Source: Solwaraspora sp. WMMD792
Lineage (GTDB): Bacteria > Actinomycetota > Actinomycetes > Mycobacteriales > Micromonosporaceae
Direction of reading: 5' to 3'
Length of the DNA: 64,000 bases
Assembly (NCBI RefSeq): GCF_029626105.1
Contig: NZ_JARUBH010000009.1
Span: 496,001-560,000 of the forward strand
Of the stretch, positions 1 to 8,399 are shown piece after piece; the stretch's first letter is position 1; each line of letters starts with the position of its first letter. The notes beneath the pieces were generated by a model. It was not told the origin of the DNA. It worked only from the letters and a program-made list of their open reading frames with translations, and ran no database searches. Made by a program: the position numbers and the translations under genes.

Positions 1-1
1 G

Positions 2-880
2 GTGTGGACCTCTCCTGTGGACGACGTGGCCCTGGCCGAGCTGCTGCCCCGGATCGCCGGGTTCGGCTTCGACGCCGTCGAACTGCCGATCGAGCAGCCC
101 GGCGACTGGGATCCACGCCGTACCCGGGATCTGCTCGCGGAACTCGGGCTGACCGCGGCGGGCGTCTGCGCGGTCACCCCACCCGGCCGGGACCTCGTCG
201 ACGCCCCACCGGCGGTGGTCGAGGCGACAGTGGCCTACCTGAAGGGCTGCGTCGACAGTGCGGCCGCCGTCGGCGCGCCGACCGTCGGTGGGCCGGTCTA
301 CGCCTCGGTGGGTCGGACCTGGCGGATGACCCCGGCCGCCCGCGCCGCCTGCTACGCGGAATTCCGCCGAGCCCTGGCCCCGGTCGCCGACCATGCCGCC
401 GCCCACGGCGTGTCGATCGGCGTGGAAGCGCTGAACCGCTACGAGACGAGCGTGGTCAACACGATCGATCAGGCGGTGGAGCTGATCGACGGCCTACCGC
501 CGAACGTCGGGCTCATGATCGATACCTACCACATGAACATCGAGGAGGCCGATCCGTACGCGGCGGTCGCCGCCGCGGGTGCGCACATCAAACACGTCCA
601 GGTCAGTGGCACCGATCGGGGGGCTCCCGGCGCTGACCACCTGGACTGGCCCCGGTTTCTCGCCGCGCTGGTCACGACCGGGTACCGGGGCGCGATCTGT
701 ATCGAGTCGTTCACCCCGGAGAACGAGACGATCGCGACCGCCGCGTCGATCTGGCGGCCCCTCGCCGCGTCGCCAGACCGGCTCGCGCTCGACGGCCTGA
801 CCTACCTTCGGCAGGCCCTGCGGTCCGTACCCGGACCGCCACCCGTCGGCCGACCCGGCGCGGGCGGTGATCACCAGTAG
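2..880 (+). CDS. Ketose 3-epimerase-like TIM-barrel protein, 5'-truncated
   Basis: Probable cytoplasmic, metal-dependent sugar epimerase of the xylose-isomerase-like family, closest in motif layout to D-tagatose/L-ribulose 3-epimerases, which invert C3 of a free ketose. The visible 292 residues begin inside the first beta strand (VWTSP), so the true start lies a few codons before the window and the GTG at base 2 is not the initiator. Metal and substrate motifs come in the expected order: VEALNRYET near residue 140 (Glu), MIDTYHMNIEE near 172 (Asp), HVQVSGTDRGAPG near 199 (His) and CIESF near 236 (Glu). The last residues (GGDHQ) and the stop codon fall in a 35-base stretch that recurs inside the MFS gene at 3066-3100, so the C-terminus may be a rearrangement junction. 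The substrate cannot be read from sequence. Confidence 0.8.
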   Translation: MWTSPVDDVALAELLPRIAGFGFDAVELPIEQPGDWDPRRTRDLLAELGLTAAGVCAVTPPGRDLVDAPPAVVEATVAYLKGCVDSAAAVGAPTVGGPVYASVGRTWRMTPAARAACYAEFRRALAPVADHAAAHGVSIGVEALNRYETSVVNTIDQAVELIDGLPPNVGLMIDTYHMNIEEADPYAAVAAAGAHIKHVQVSGTDRGAPGADHLDWPRFLAALVTTGYRGAICIESFTPENETIATAASIWRPLAASPDRLALDGLTYLRQALRSVPGPPPVGRPGAGGDHQ

Positions 881-900
881 GTTCGTGACGGTGCTGGCCA
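866..900 (+). repeat. 35-bp copy of an internal MFS-gene segment
   Basis: Bases 866-900 match 3066-3100 in the same orientation at 34 of 35 positions. The one difference (G at 880, C at 3080) creates the TAG stop of the epimerase gene. At 3066-3100 the sequence is the antisense strand of the MFS transporter, coding for STVTNVLVIT. It is too long for chance and probably a remnant of a duplication or recombination. Confidence 0.8.
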
Positions 901-1082
901 ACTGATCACTAGGGATTCACCTCGATCATCCCTGCCCACGCTCGCCCGCACGTATCATGCGAACGATCCACCATGAGCACTCTGTGCCCTTGCGTCGGGC
1001 TCGGACGGTGCCTCTATCTGGTGCTGGCTGGCATCTGGTGCTGGCTGAAAGGTGTGAGATCGGTGCCGAACGAGGCGATGCG

Positions 1083-2828
1083 ATGCGTATCTCGATGAGG
1101 AGTCAGTTCCGGATCCTCACCGGGGCGGCCATGGGCCTGGTCACGATGGTTGCCCTGACCGCCTCGGTGGCACCCAGCCCGGCCGACGCCGGTGAGCCGC
1201 TGCCCGGCACCAGGGTGTCCGACGCGGATCTTCGCCTGCTGACCGAGGCCGCCACGTCGTGTCCCACCTTGACCCCGGCGCGGCTCGCCGGTCAGGTGAT
1301 GGTCGCGTCCCGGTTCTCGGGGATGCCGGTCGAGGCGGTGCGCTCGGTCGGCGGGCAGGGCGTCGCCGGTCTGGTGCCGACCGTGTGGGAGAAGTGGGCC
1401 CCCTGGGAGGAGGCGCGGCCGGCTGACCGGGAAGCCAGCGTCACCGCCCTCGCCCGCCACATGTGCCAGCTGGTCGGCCAGCTCCGGGTGCTGCAGATCG
1501 ACGGCGACCGGTGGCAGCTGGCGTTGGCGGCGCACTGGGTCGGCATGGAGCCGGTCGTCGATGCTGGTGACGTCCCGGCCGGTGCCCAGGAGTACATCGA
1601 CACCGTGGAGCGGTACGCCATCTGGTACGCGTTGCAGCCGGAGTTCGGTGGCAGTGGTGACGCGGCGCCCGAGACGTTCGTACCGGCCGTCGTGCGGGCC
1701 GCCACCGACGCCGCGCCGTCGCCGGTGCCGGATGCGTATCTCGAACTGATCCAGGCTGCTGGTGCGGTCTGCCCGCAGCTGCCTCCGGCTCGGGTCGCCG
1801 CGCAGCTCATGGCGACCTCCGCGTTCGACCCGCAGCGGCTCGGCCCGTTGGGCGAGCAGGGCATCGCGCAGTTCCTCCCCCAGATGTGGGTGACCTACGC
1901 ACAGCCGTCGGCGACGGCGTCGCCGTGGACCCCGGCCTCGGCTGTTCCGGCTCTCGGCCAGGCCATGTGCGCCCTCCTGGAGGCCATACCCGGAACCGGA
2001 CCAGACGACTATCCGCTGGCACTGGCGGCGTTCCTCCGCGGCGACCCGACGATCCGTACGCTGGCCGAGGTGCCGGGCGGCGACGGGATCCTGGCCCTCG
2101 CCGAGCAGGTGAGCCGCTTCGAGACCGAGTACGCCAAGGATCCGAGGTTGGCCCCACCTGCCGCTGCCTCCCCCTCGCCGAGCCCGACCACCACGCCCAA
2201 ACCCAAGGCCGAGGCAACCACCGGCGCCCCGAGCGCGCCAACCGCTCCGTCGGAACCACCCGCGCAGCCAGCGCCGACGGCGCAGACACCGAAGCCGAGC
2301 GCCTCCGACCAGCCGCCGGTCAAGGCCACGGATGCCGACGGGACCAACCGTGCGTACGGCCCGTTCTTCGTCTACAACCTGGCCACCGAGATGTGCCTGG
2401 ACATTCCGGGGATCGGTGCCGGACCACGCGACGGACCGATCCTACAGAACCTCTGCTACGTGCACACCCAGGACAACCAGGAGTATGCCTTCGTCCCGCG
2501 CCGGGTCGACTCCGCCGGCAACCAGTTGTACTGGATCCGTAGCATCACCTCCCAGTACTGTCTGGACCTGCCCGGCCTCGGCTCGGTCCCGGCGGGAACC
2601 AGGGTGTACGAGACCGGCTGCTTCGACGACGAGAACCAGTACTGGCGACTGCAGCCGACGGTGAGCTCCGGCGACACCCAGTTCTACCGGCTGGTCAACA
2701 CCGCCTCGAACCTCTGCCTCGACGTGCGCGGCTCCGGGACCGGTGGACTGGACGAGAACATCGAAGTGACTGTCTGTAGAGGAAACGACGACCACGACTG
2801 GGCACTGATCCGGCGGGTGAACTGGTGA
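1083..2828 (+). CDS. Secreted protein with two transglycosylase-like repeats and a ricin-type lectin domain
   Basis: Likely exported wall- or polysaccharide-binding protein of 581 residues. ATG 1083 is chosen because it gives a signal peptide at once (MRISMRSQFRILTG, a hydrophobic core, then PADAGE); upstream in-frame starts would add a charged non-signal segment. Two homologous helical repeats follow, each with CP-x-L-x-PAR-x-A-x-Q-x-M-x-(A/T)S and G-x-QG-(V/I)-A motifs, resembling the soluble lytic transglycosylase fold (roughly residues 45-200 and 225-350). A Pro/Ala/Thr-rich linker leads to a C-terminal beta-trefoil of about 150 residues with three Cys-containing subrepeats (EMCLDIPG, QYCLDLPG, NLCLDVRG), as in ricin/CBM13 lectins. 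No catalytic Glu can be assigned in the repeats with confidence, so lytic activity is unproven. It ends 27 bases from the convergent MFS gene. Confidence 0.7.
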   Translation: MRISMRSQFRILTGAAMGLVTMVALTASVAPSPADAGEPLPGTRVSDADLRLLTEAATSCPTLTPARLAGQVMVASRFSGMPVEAVRSVGGQGVAGLVPTVWEKWAPWEEARPADREASVTALARHMCQLVGQLRVLQIDGDRWQLALAAHWVGMEPVVDAGDVPAGAQEYIDTVERYAIWYALQPEFGGSGDAAPETFVPAVVRAATDAAPSPVPDAYLELIQAAGAVCPQLPPARVAAQLMATSAFDPQRLGPLGEQGIAQFLPQMWVTYAQPSATASPWTPASAVPALGQAMCALLEAIPGTGPDDYPLALAAFLRGDPTIRTLAEVPGGDGILALAEQVSRFETEYAKDPRLAPPAAASPSPSPTTTPKPKAEATTGAPSAPTAPSEPPAQPAPTAQTPKPSASDQPPVKATDADGTNRAYGPFFVYNLATEMCLDIPGIGAGPRDGPILQNLCYVHTQDNQEYAFVPRRVDSAGNQLYWIRSITSQYCLDLPGLGSVPAGTRVYETGCFDDENQYWRLQPTVSSGDTQFYRLVNTASNLCLDVRGSGTGGLDENIEVTVCRGNDDHDWALIRRVNW

Positions 2829-2855
2829 CCTGGCCACCGGCCCGGGCGGCCGCTG

Positions 2856-4223
2856 TCACCCCTGCCGCAGCTCGCGGCGGGACAGGCCGAAGGCGAACGC
2901 GGCCAGCAAGGTCGCCCCGGAGGCCAGGAAGACCGCCGTGCTGCCGTACCTGTCGACCACCAGGCCGGCGGCCACCGTGGACAGCGGGAACAGGCTCAGC
3001 GCGGCGAAGACGATCGCGCTCATCACCCGGCCCAGCAGGTGCGGCGCGGTGCTCTGCTGCATGGTGGTGATCACCAGTACGTTCGTGACGGTGCTGGCCA
3101 GACCGGCCACCACCAGGGCCACCACCGCGCCGAGGTAGCCGGCGAACGGCACGGCGGCGATCGCCAGGCCCAGCACCATGCCGGCGACCATCGCCGTCGC
3201 GCCACGTCGGGGCAGCCCGGCCAGGCCGGCGGAGAACAGCCCACCGACCAGCGAGCCGGCGGTGAACGCGGCCAGCAGCCCACCCAGCCCGCCCGCGCCG
3301 GCGGCCAGCTCGCCGTTGCTGAGCGACGGCAACCCGATCCGGACCATGCCGCCGACGGTCAGGTTGGCGGCGGCGGTTACCAGCAGTACGGTACGCAGCA
3401 GCGCCGACTCGCGTAGCAGCCGCCAGAACCCGACCGGCGGTGCGTCCGACGGCGGTGCGCCACCGTCCGGTCCCGCCCTGCCCGGCTGCGGGCCGTCGTC
3501 GTCGACCGGCGGCGGTGGCGGTGGCGCTGTGCCCCGCGCGACGCCGCCGATCATCGCCAGGCAGACTGCCGAGACGGCGAACGTCGCCGCGTCCACGCCG
3601 AACGCCACCGCCGGGGAGAGCGCCGCCACGACGAGCCCGGCCACCCCGGGGCCGATCATCCCGGCCGTGAAACTCGCGGTGCTGTGCAGCCCATTGCCGG
3701 CCTGCAACTGATCGGCCGGCAGCAGCCGTGGGGTGATCGCGTAGGCAGCCGGCTGGAACAGGCCCGCGCCCAGGCCGGTGCCGGCGACCAGCACCGCGAT
3801 CACCGGTACGGACGGGTTGTCGGCGACGGCGGCCGCGACGATGCCGGCGGTGAAGACGACCCGGCTCAGGTCGGAGATCAGCATCACCCGCCACGGCCCG
3901 ATCCGGTCGGACAGGATCCCGCCCAGCGGTGTCGTCGCCAGCCGGCACACCCCGTACCCGGCGACCAGCAGGCCCAGCTCGCGCCCACCACCGCCGAGCT
4001 GGTAGACGAGGAACGGCAGAGCGACGGCGTGGAAGGCGTCGCCGAACACGGACACCAGTTCGGCGGCGAACAGCAGGCGGTAGCCGCGCGAGCGCAGCGG
4101 CGCGAAGCTGAGTCGCGGTCGGAACCGCCGGGCCGCTGTCCCGGCCGCCGCAGTCTCAGTCGTCGAATCAGGCGCCGAGTCGGTCACTGACTCAGTCACG
4201 GAGTCGGTCACGGAGTCAGTCAC
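2856..4223 (-). CDS. MFS transporter, probable exporter of the RiPP operon
   Basis: Polytopic inner-membrane protein of 455 residues with the usual major-facilitator layout of about 12 hydrophobic segments. The loop motif GGILSDRIGPWRVML (loop 2-3) is typical of drug or siderophore exporters. A soluble N-terminal tail is rich in T, D, S and E, and a central cytoplasmic loop carries PPPPPP followed by acidic residues. The GTG start at 4223 overlaps the P450 stop by 8 bases, so the two genes are translationally coupled. The tail is encoded by a 12-bp tandem repeat (4177-4224), so its length may vary between strains. As last gene of the minus-strand operon, it is inferred to export the modified peptide or confer self-resistance; it could also be an unrelated efflux pump. 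Confidence 0.8.
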   Translation of the reverse strand: MTDSVTDSVTESVTDSAPDSTTETAAAGTAARRFRPRLSFAPLRSRGYRLLFAAELVSVFGDAFHAVALPFLVYQLGGGGRELGLLVAGYGVCRLATTPLGGILSDRIGPWRVMLISDLSRVVFTAGIVAAAVADNPSVPVIAVLVAGTGLGAGLFQPAAYAITPRLLPADQLQAGNGLHSTASFTAGMIGPGVAGLVVAALSPAVAFGVDAATFAVSAVCLAMIGGVARGTAPPPPPPVDDDGPQPGRAGPDGGAPPSDAPPVGFWRLLRESALLRTVLLVTAAANLTVGGMVRIGLPSLSNGELAAGAGGLGGLLAAFTAGSLVGGLFSAGLAGLPRRGATAMVAGMVLGLAIAAVPFAGYLGAVVALVVAGLASTVTNVLVITTMQQSTAPHLLGRVMSAIVFAALSLFPLSTVAAGLVVDRYGSTAVFLASGATLLAAFAFGLSRRELRQG

Positions 4224-4224
4224 C
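4177..4224 (-). repeat. Four tandem 12-bp repeats at the P450/MFS junction
   Basis: Four consecutive units of the form GA(G/C)TC(G/A)GTCAC(T/G/C) occupy 4177-4188, 4189-4200, 4201-4212 and 4213-4224. They encode alternating VTDS/VTES tetrapeptides at the MFS N-terminus and also cover the P450 stop codon. Being a multiple of three, unit gain or loss would keep the transporter in frame. Confidence 0.85.
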
Positions 4225-5418
4225 GAGGGCCACCGGCAGCGATTCCAGCCCTCGGAGCATGATCGTGTTCCGCCACGGCAGTTCGTGCTCGTCGGCGGCG
4301 AGTGTCAGCCCGGGGTACCGGTCCAGCAGGGCGCCGAGCGCCAGCTCGCCTTCGAGCTTGCCGAGGAACGCGCCGAGGCAGCGGTGCAGACCGTGGCCGA
4401 ACGCCAGGTGTCCGGGGTCGCCCCGGTCCAGGATCAGCCGGTCGGGGTCGGGGAACCGGTCCGGATCCCGGTTGGCGCCGCCGAGCGAGACGAGCACGAG
4501 CTCACCGGCGGGAATCCGTACCCCGTCGATGTCGACCTGCTCGGTGGTGAACCGCAGTGTCGCCATGCTGACCGGCGATTCGTAGCGCAGGAACTCGTCG
4601 ATCGCGGCCGGCAGCGCCGGTCGGTTCGCCAGCAGCCACCGTAGCTGGTCGGGGTGGCGCAGCAGGGCGAGCGTGGCGGTGCCGAGCAGGTTGACGGTGG
4701 TCTCGTGGCCGCCGATCAGCAGTAGGAAGACCATGCCGACGATTTCGTCGTCGGTGAGCTCACCGGCGTCCCGGGCGGCCAGCAGGCCGGTCAGGATGTC
4801 GTCGCCGGGATGGGCCCGTCGGTGCCGCAGCTGCCCGCCGATGTAGTCGGTCATCTCACCGAGGGCGGTGGCGAAGTCCGCTGGGTCGTCGCTGTGCGTG
4901 AGGATCGCCGTCGACCAGGCGCGGTACGCGGCGCGGTCCTCGGCCGGGAAGCCGAGCAGCTCACAGATGATCAGCATCGGCAGCGGGAAGGCGAAGTCCT
5001 TCACCAGGTCCACCGTCCGGCGTCCGGCGATGTCGTCGAGCAGCGACGTGGTGATCCGGTCCACCATCGGCCGCATGGCGGCCACCCGCCGGGCGGTGAA
5101 CGCCGCGTGGATGAGCCGCCGCAGCCGGGTGTGGTCCGGCGGGTCGCTGTTGAGCATGTGGACGACGTCACCGCCGAGGGTGACCCCGGCCACCCGGTCG
5201 TCGGCGAGTGCCTGGGCACGCCGGGCGTCCTGACCGAATCGTGGATCGGCCAGCGCCGCCCGTACGTCCCGGTACCGGGCGATCACCCACATCGGCAGCC
5301 CTTCGTCGCTGTGCAGGATCGACACCGGGCCGTTGGACCGGATCCGGGCCAACGTCGGGTACGGGTCGGCGATGTACGGCACCTCGGGCTGCGTCGCCGT
5401 ACCGGTCACGGTGTCCAT
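4216..5418 (-). CDS. Cytochrome P450
   Basis: Soluble bacterial class-I P450 of 400 residues, the normal family length. The I-helix oxygen-activation motif is GGHETTVNLLG, the K-helix ExxR is EFLR, and the haem loop is FGHGLHRCLG with the axial Cys near residue 347. ATG 5418 has a strong Shine-Dalgarno (GAGGAGGG) directly upstream. It lies 46 bases after the DUF5825-like gene and overlaps the MFS gene by 8 bases, so it belongs to the RiPP-like operon. It probably hydroxylates or cross-links the peptide product; electron-transfer partners are not encoded nearby. Sequence alone does not reveal the substrate. Confidence 0.9.
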   Translation of the reverse strand: MDTVTGTATQPEVPYIADPYPTLARIRSNGPVSILHSDEGLPMWVIARYRDVRAALADPRFGQDARRAQALADDRVAGVTLGGDVVHMLNSDPPDHTRLRRLIHAAFTARRVAAMRPMVDRITTSLLDDIAGRRTVDLVKDFAFPLPMLIICELLGFPAEDRAAYRAWSTAILTHSDDPADFATALGEMTDYIGGQLRHRRAHPGDDILTGLLAARDAGELTDDEIVGMVFLLLIGGHETTVNLLGTATLALLRHPDQLRWLLANRPALPAAIDEFLRYESPVSMATLRFTTEQVDIDGVRIPAGELVLVSLGGANRDPDRFPDPDRLILDRGDPGHLAFGHGLHRCLGAFLGKLEGELALGALLDRYPGLTLAADEHELPWRNTIMLRGLESLPVALGD

Positions 5419-5464
5419 GTCCCTCCTCGCGGAGACGGTCGGTGAAAGGAGATCTGGGTGGTGC

Positions 5465-6187
5465 TCATACCGCCAGCGCCGGGAACGGCCAGCGGTACGC
5501 CGGGGTCGGCAGCCACCACAGCTGCCCGGCCTGTGCCGCGATCAGCCGGGCGTCGGTCAGGTCCCGGCGCACCGGCGCGGGCACCTGCCCGGCCGGTACT
5601 CCTTCGGTCAGCTGCCCGATGGCGACCAGATGCTCCGGTTCGTCGATGGTGAACAGCTCCAGCGCACCGGCGCGGCGGTCACGGACCTCGACGAACCCGG
5701 GCCCGCGCCGGAACACGCACTTGCCGAGGAAGAACGAGTCCCGCCAACCGCGTACCGCCTGGTCGTCGGTGCTGCTGGCGCCGCCGTCCACCCGATCCGG
5801 TGGGAACAGATGGTCGAACATGCCCTGTCCGGCGCAGCCGTCGTGGCAGCGGGCCACCCAGTCGACCGCGATGGCGCGGGCGGTGAGCTCCCGGATCAGC
5901 ACCAGGGCGCGGGCGGAGGCGACCCCGGCGTCCAGGCACAGGTCGACCGGGGCGGGCAGCCGGGCATGCCGTACGCCGGCCCGGTGCAGGTCCGCAACCA
6001 GCGGCCGCCACGCACCGGCGACCCGCCGGGTGCCGAACGACATCCCGGTTACCTGGGCCGCGTCGGGCAGATAGTCGCGGGACAGCGCGATCTCGATCGC
6101 ACACCCGGTCCAGTCGGCCGGGCCGGTTGACCGGGGCGGGCTGCTCGGGCTGGTCTGGGTGGTGACGTCAGCCGACGACGACGGCAT
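5465..6187 (-). CDS. DUF5825-like protein linked to a RiPP radical SAM enzyme
   Basis: Cytoplasmic protein of 240 residues without signal peptide or membrane segment. From its sequence and position next to a TIGR03975-type radical SAM gene I assign it to the DUF5825 group, whose members sit beside RiPP-maturation radical SAM methyltransferases in actinomycetes; no biochemical role is established. Conserved-looking features are CHDGCAGQGMFDHL with two Cys near residue 115, a GWRDSFFLGKCVFRRGPGF segment, and a C-terminal LWWLPTPAYRWPFP. The fold may be a precursor-recognition or partner subunit, which is inference. ATG 6187 has a good Shine-Dalgarno (GAGGAGGAG) and lies inside the end of the radical SAM gene (20-base overlap), arguing for coupled translation and a fixed stoichiometry. 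Confidence 0.65.
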   Translation of the reverse strand: MPSSSADVTTQTSPSSPPRSTGPADWTGCAIEIALSRDYLPDAAQVTGMSFGTRRVAGAWRPLVADLHRAGVRHARLPAPVDLCLDAGVASARALVLIRELTARAIAVDWVARCHDGCAGQGMFDHLFPPDRVDGGASSTDDQAVRGWRDSFFLGKCVFRRGPGFVEVRDRRAGALELFTIDEPEHLVAIGQLTEGVPAGQVPAPVRRDLTDARLIAAQAGQLWWLPTPAYRWPFPALAV

Positions 6188-8138
6188 GCGGCTCCTCCTC
6201 GCTCTGCCCGGCCGTGCCGGTGCCCGGTTGCCCGCCGCTGCCGCCGGCTGCGTCCCCGGCGGTGCCTGCGGCGGCCCTCCGGCGGTGGTCCGTCCGGGCC
6301 AGCATCTGGTTGTCGGACTCGACCGCGAGATGCACCTGGTAGCCGTCGTCGTGGAACAGGATGCCCAGCGCCGACCAGCGGTCCAGCAGCGGTTCGACGA
6401 CCGCCGCTCCGCCGGGCACCTTGGCGGCGAGCGTGGCGGCGGTACGCGGCTGATCGAGCAGCCGGAACAGGGCGATCTCCGGTGCCGTGGTCAGCTCCAG
6501 CACGGTCCAGTCGTAGGCGGCGCGTTGGCTCACCAGCACGATCCGGTCCGGCAGTTCCTGACAGGTGAGTCGGCTGACCGGGTACTGCGCCTGCCAGGTG
6601 GCCAGGGCCGCGTCGAGCTCGGCGGCCTGGGTCCGGTCGATGCCGTGCGGCACCGACGTGAAGATGTACGCCAGGTCGGCGAGTTCCGCCTCGGGCAGCC
6701 GGTAGATCTCGGCGTACTGCGGTGCCGGTCGCAGGGTGGCGAATCCCAGCTCCGGGCGGTCGAAGTAGGGGCTGAACCGTTCGATGGCGATCCGGGCGGC
6801 CCCCATCGGCGGCTCCAGGTGGTGCAGTGCCGGCAGTTGGTCGACGATGCTGGTGTAGTCCCGCGCCGTCTCGCCGGGGAACCCGTACAGGTAGTTCCAG
6901 CTGGCCGTCACACCGGCGCTCTGCGCGTCGCGCAGTGCCCGCACGTTCTGGCAGCCGGTCACGCCCTTGTCCATCAGCCGCAGCACGTGGCTGCTGAGGT
7001 TCTCCACGCCCGGCTGGACCTGCACCGCGCCGGAATCGTTGAGCTGCTGGAAGTGTCGTCGGCGCAGATTGGCCTTGACCTCGAAGTGCAGGCGGACGTC
7101 GTACTCCGATTCGGCCAGGCGTTGCAGCACCGAGTCGAAGTAGGCCATGTCGAGGATGTTGTCGACCACGATGAAGTCGAGCAGCTGGTGGCGTCGGGCG
7201 AGGTCGAGGACCTCGTCGAGGAAGCGGGCCGGGCTCTTGCTGCGGAACTGCATGAACGACCCGTTGAGCCCGCAGAACGTGCAGTGGTGTTTCTCGCCCC
7301 ACCAGCAACCTCGGGAGCCTTCGACGACCAGCCGGGGCGCTACCCAGTCGGCTGCCGCCGACGTGTCCAGCCGGTCCAGGTAGCCGGTGTAGTCGGGCGC
7401 GACGATGTCGCCGGGCGGCAGCGGTCGCGACGACATCGGGTTGGCCCGGGCGACGCCGTCGGCGTCGCGCCAGCACAGCCCGGAGATGTCGGCGAGCCCC
7501 GATGAGCCGATCCGGCCGGACCCGTCGGCCGAGTTGAGGGCGGCGAGCAGTTGCGGGAAGGCGACCTCGCCTTCGCCGCGTACCACGTAGTCGACGTAGC
7601 GGAAGTTGCGGTGCAGCGCCGCTCCCTGCGGACCGTCGCAGTTGGCCCCGCCGAACACGATCCGGGTGCCGGGCCGTGCCTGCTTGACCAGACGGGCGAC
7701 GGCGAGGCTGGCGGCGTTCTGCTGGAACGTGGTGGTGAATCCGACGACGTCCGGCGCGGCGTCGGCCAGTTCGGCGGCGAGTTCGCGGATGAAGCCGGGC
7801 ACCAGCCGGTGCATCGCCCGGGTCAGTGCGATCTCGGTGTCGGTCGAGCCGCCTTCGGTGAGCAGCCGGGCGTACGGGTCGAACGGGCGCTCCTCGTCGT
7901 CGAGCAGCCCGGAGAAGACCCAGTCCCCGGCGCCGAGGAAGTAGGAGGACTCGGAGAAGTAGCGGTAGTCGGCCAGCGTGAAGTCGGCGACCCCGGTCAC
8001 CCAGTCGACAAAGTCGATGTTGGCGTAGCGGACCTGCACGTCGTGACCGGCCCGACCGGCCGCCGCGCGCAGGATGCCCAACGCCAGTGACGGCACGTCG
8101 ATCGACCCCCACGGCATGTGCAGCAGGACGACTTTCAC
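6168..8138 (-). CDS. Cobalamin-type radical SAM enzyme, RiPP maturation (TIGR03975-like)
   Basis: Predicted to use SAM and probably cobalamin to methylate or otherwise modify a ribosomal peptide at unactivated carbons. Start GTG 8138 was chosen over longer in-frame options because GAGAGGGG sits just upstream and the protein then begins VKVVLLHMPW, the usual start of the B12-binding-like domain. Residues about 1-250 form that domain (VGFTTTFQQN, VFGGANCDGPQG). The radical SAM cluster motif is RGCWWGEKHHCTFCGLNG, with Cys near 278, 286 and 289 (a CX7CX2C spacing typical of the 'ribosomal peptide maturation radical SAM protein 1' family). GVENLSS and YLYGFPGE follow in the barrel. At 656 residues it is a normal length. 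It starts 98 bases after the candidate precursor gene. Confidence 0.9.
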   Translation of the reverse strand: MKVVLLHMPWGSIDVPSLALGILRAAAGRAGHDVQVRYANIDFVDWVTGVADFTLADYRYFSESSYFLGAGDWVFSGLLDDEERPFDPYARLLTEGGSTDTEIALTRAMHRLVPGFIRELAAELADAAPDVVGFTTTFQQNAASLAVARLVKQARPGTRIVFGGANCDGPQGAALHRNFRYVDYVVRGEGEVAFPQLLAALNSADGSGRIGSSGLADISGLCWRDADGVARANPMSSRPLPPGDIVAPDYTGYLDRLDTSAAADWVAPRLVVEGSRGCWWGEKHHCTFCGLNGSFMQFRSKSPARFLDEVLDLARRHQLLDFIVVDNILDMAYFDSVLQRLAESEYDVRLHFEVKANLRRRHFQQLNDSGAVQVQPGVENLSSHVLRLMDKGVTGCQNVRALRDAQSAGVTASWNYLYGFPGETARDYTSIVDQLPALHHLEPPMGAARIAIERFSPYFDRPELGFATLRPAPQYAEIYRLPEAELADLAYIFTSVPHGIDRTQAAELDAALATWQAQYPVSRLTCQELPDRIVLVSQRAAYDWTVLELTTAPEIALFRLLDQPRTAATLAAKVPGGAAVVEPLLDRWSALGILFHDDGYQVHLAVESDNQMLARTDHRRRAAAGTAGDAAGGSGGQPGTGTAGQSEEEPHAVVVG

Positions 8139-8235
8139 TTCCGGCCCCTCTCCGACGGTGGTGGGCGTCGTTCCGGAGCGGCAGGCGCTCTCGCTCCGGA
8201 ACGACGCCGTCGATCGTGCGCTCAGCACGGACCTG

Positions 8236-8394
8236 TCACTCGCTGGCGGGTGCCTTGTCGGCCGCCGACTCGGTCACGTCGTGCCGCCTGGCCGGGACTG
8301 CCCGGTCCATGTCGAGGAGCATCTTGACGATGACCGCCCCGCGCTCCCGCTCGCTGGTGGTGATCGGGTCGTGACGTACGCTGCGTCGCTTCAT
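8236..8394 (-). CDS. Candidate RiPP precursor peptide, 52 residues
   Basis: Short gene read directly from the sequence. ATG 8394 follows a near-perfect Shine-Dalgarno, AAGGGAGGTG (8401-8410), at 6-7 bases spacing; the TGA is at 8236-8238. The peptide starts MKRRSVRHDP, passes through GAVIVKMLLDMDRAVPARR, and ends ESAADKAPASE. It has no Cys and no signal peptide, with a basic N-terminus, a central hydrophobic stretch and an acidic/Ala tail. It is wedged between the S9 peptidase stop (8400) and the radical SAM gene, the classic place for a precursor. The ribosome site overlaps the peptidase stop codon. No known leader family is recognised, and which part would be core is unknown. A small non-substrate regulator is the alternative. 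Confidence 0.65.
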   Translation of the reverse strand: MKRRSVRHDPITTSERERGAVIVKMLLDMDRAVPARRHDVTESAADKAPASE

Positions 8395-8399
8395 ACCAT

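Noticed and set aside
1015-1048. 17-bp tandem repeat (CTGGTGCTGGCT) before the lectin gene
   Set aside because: Short, imperfect and outside any clear site; probably slippage without function.
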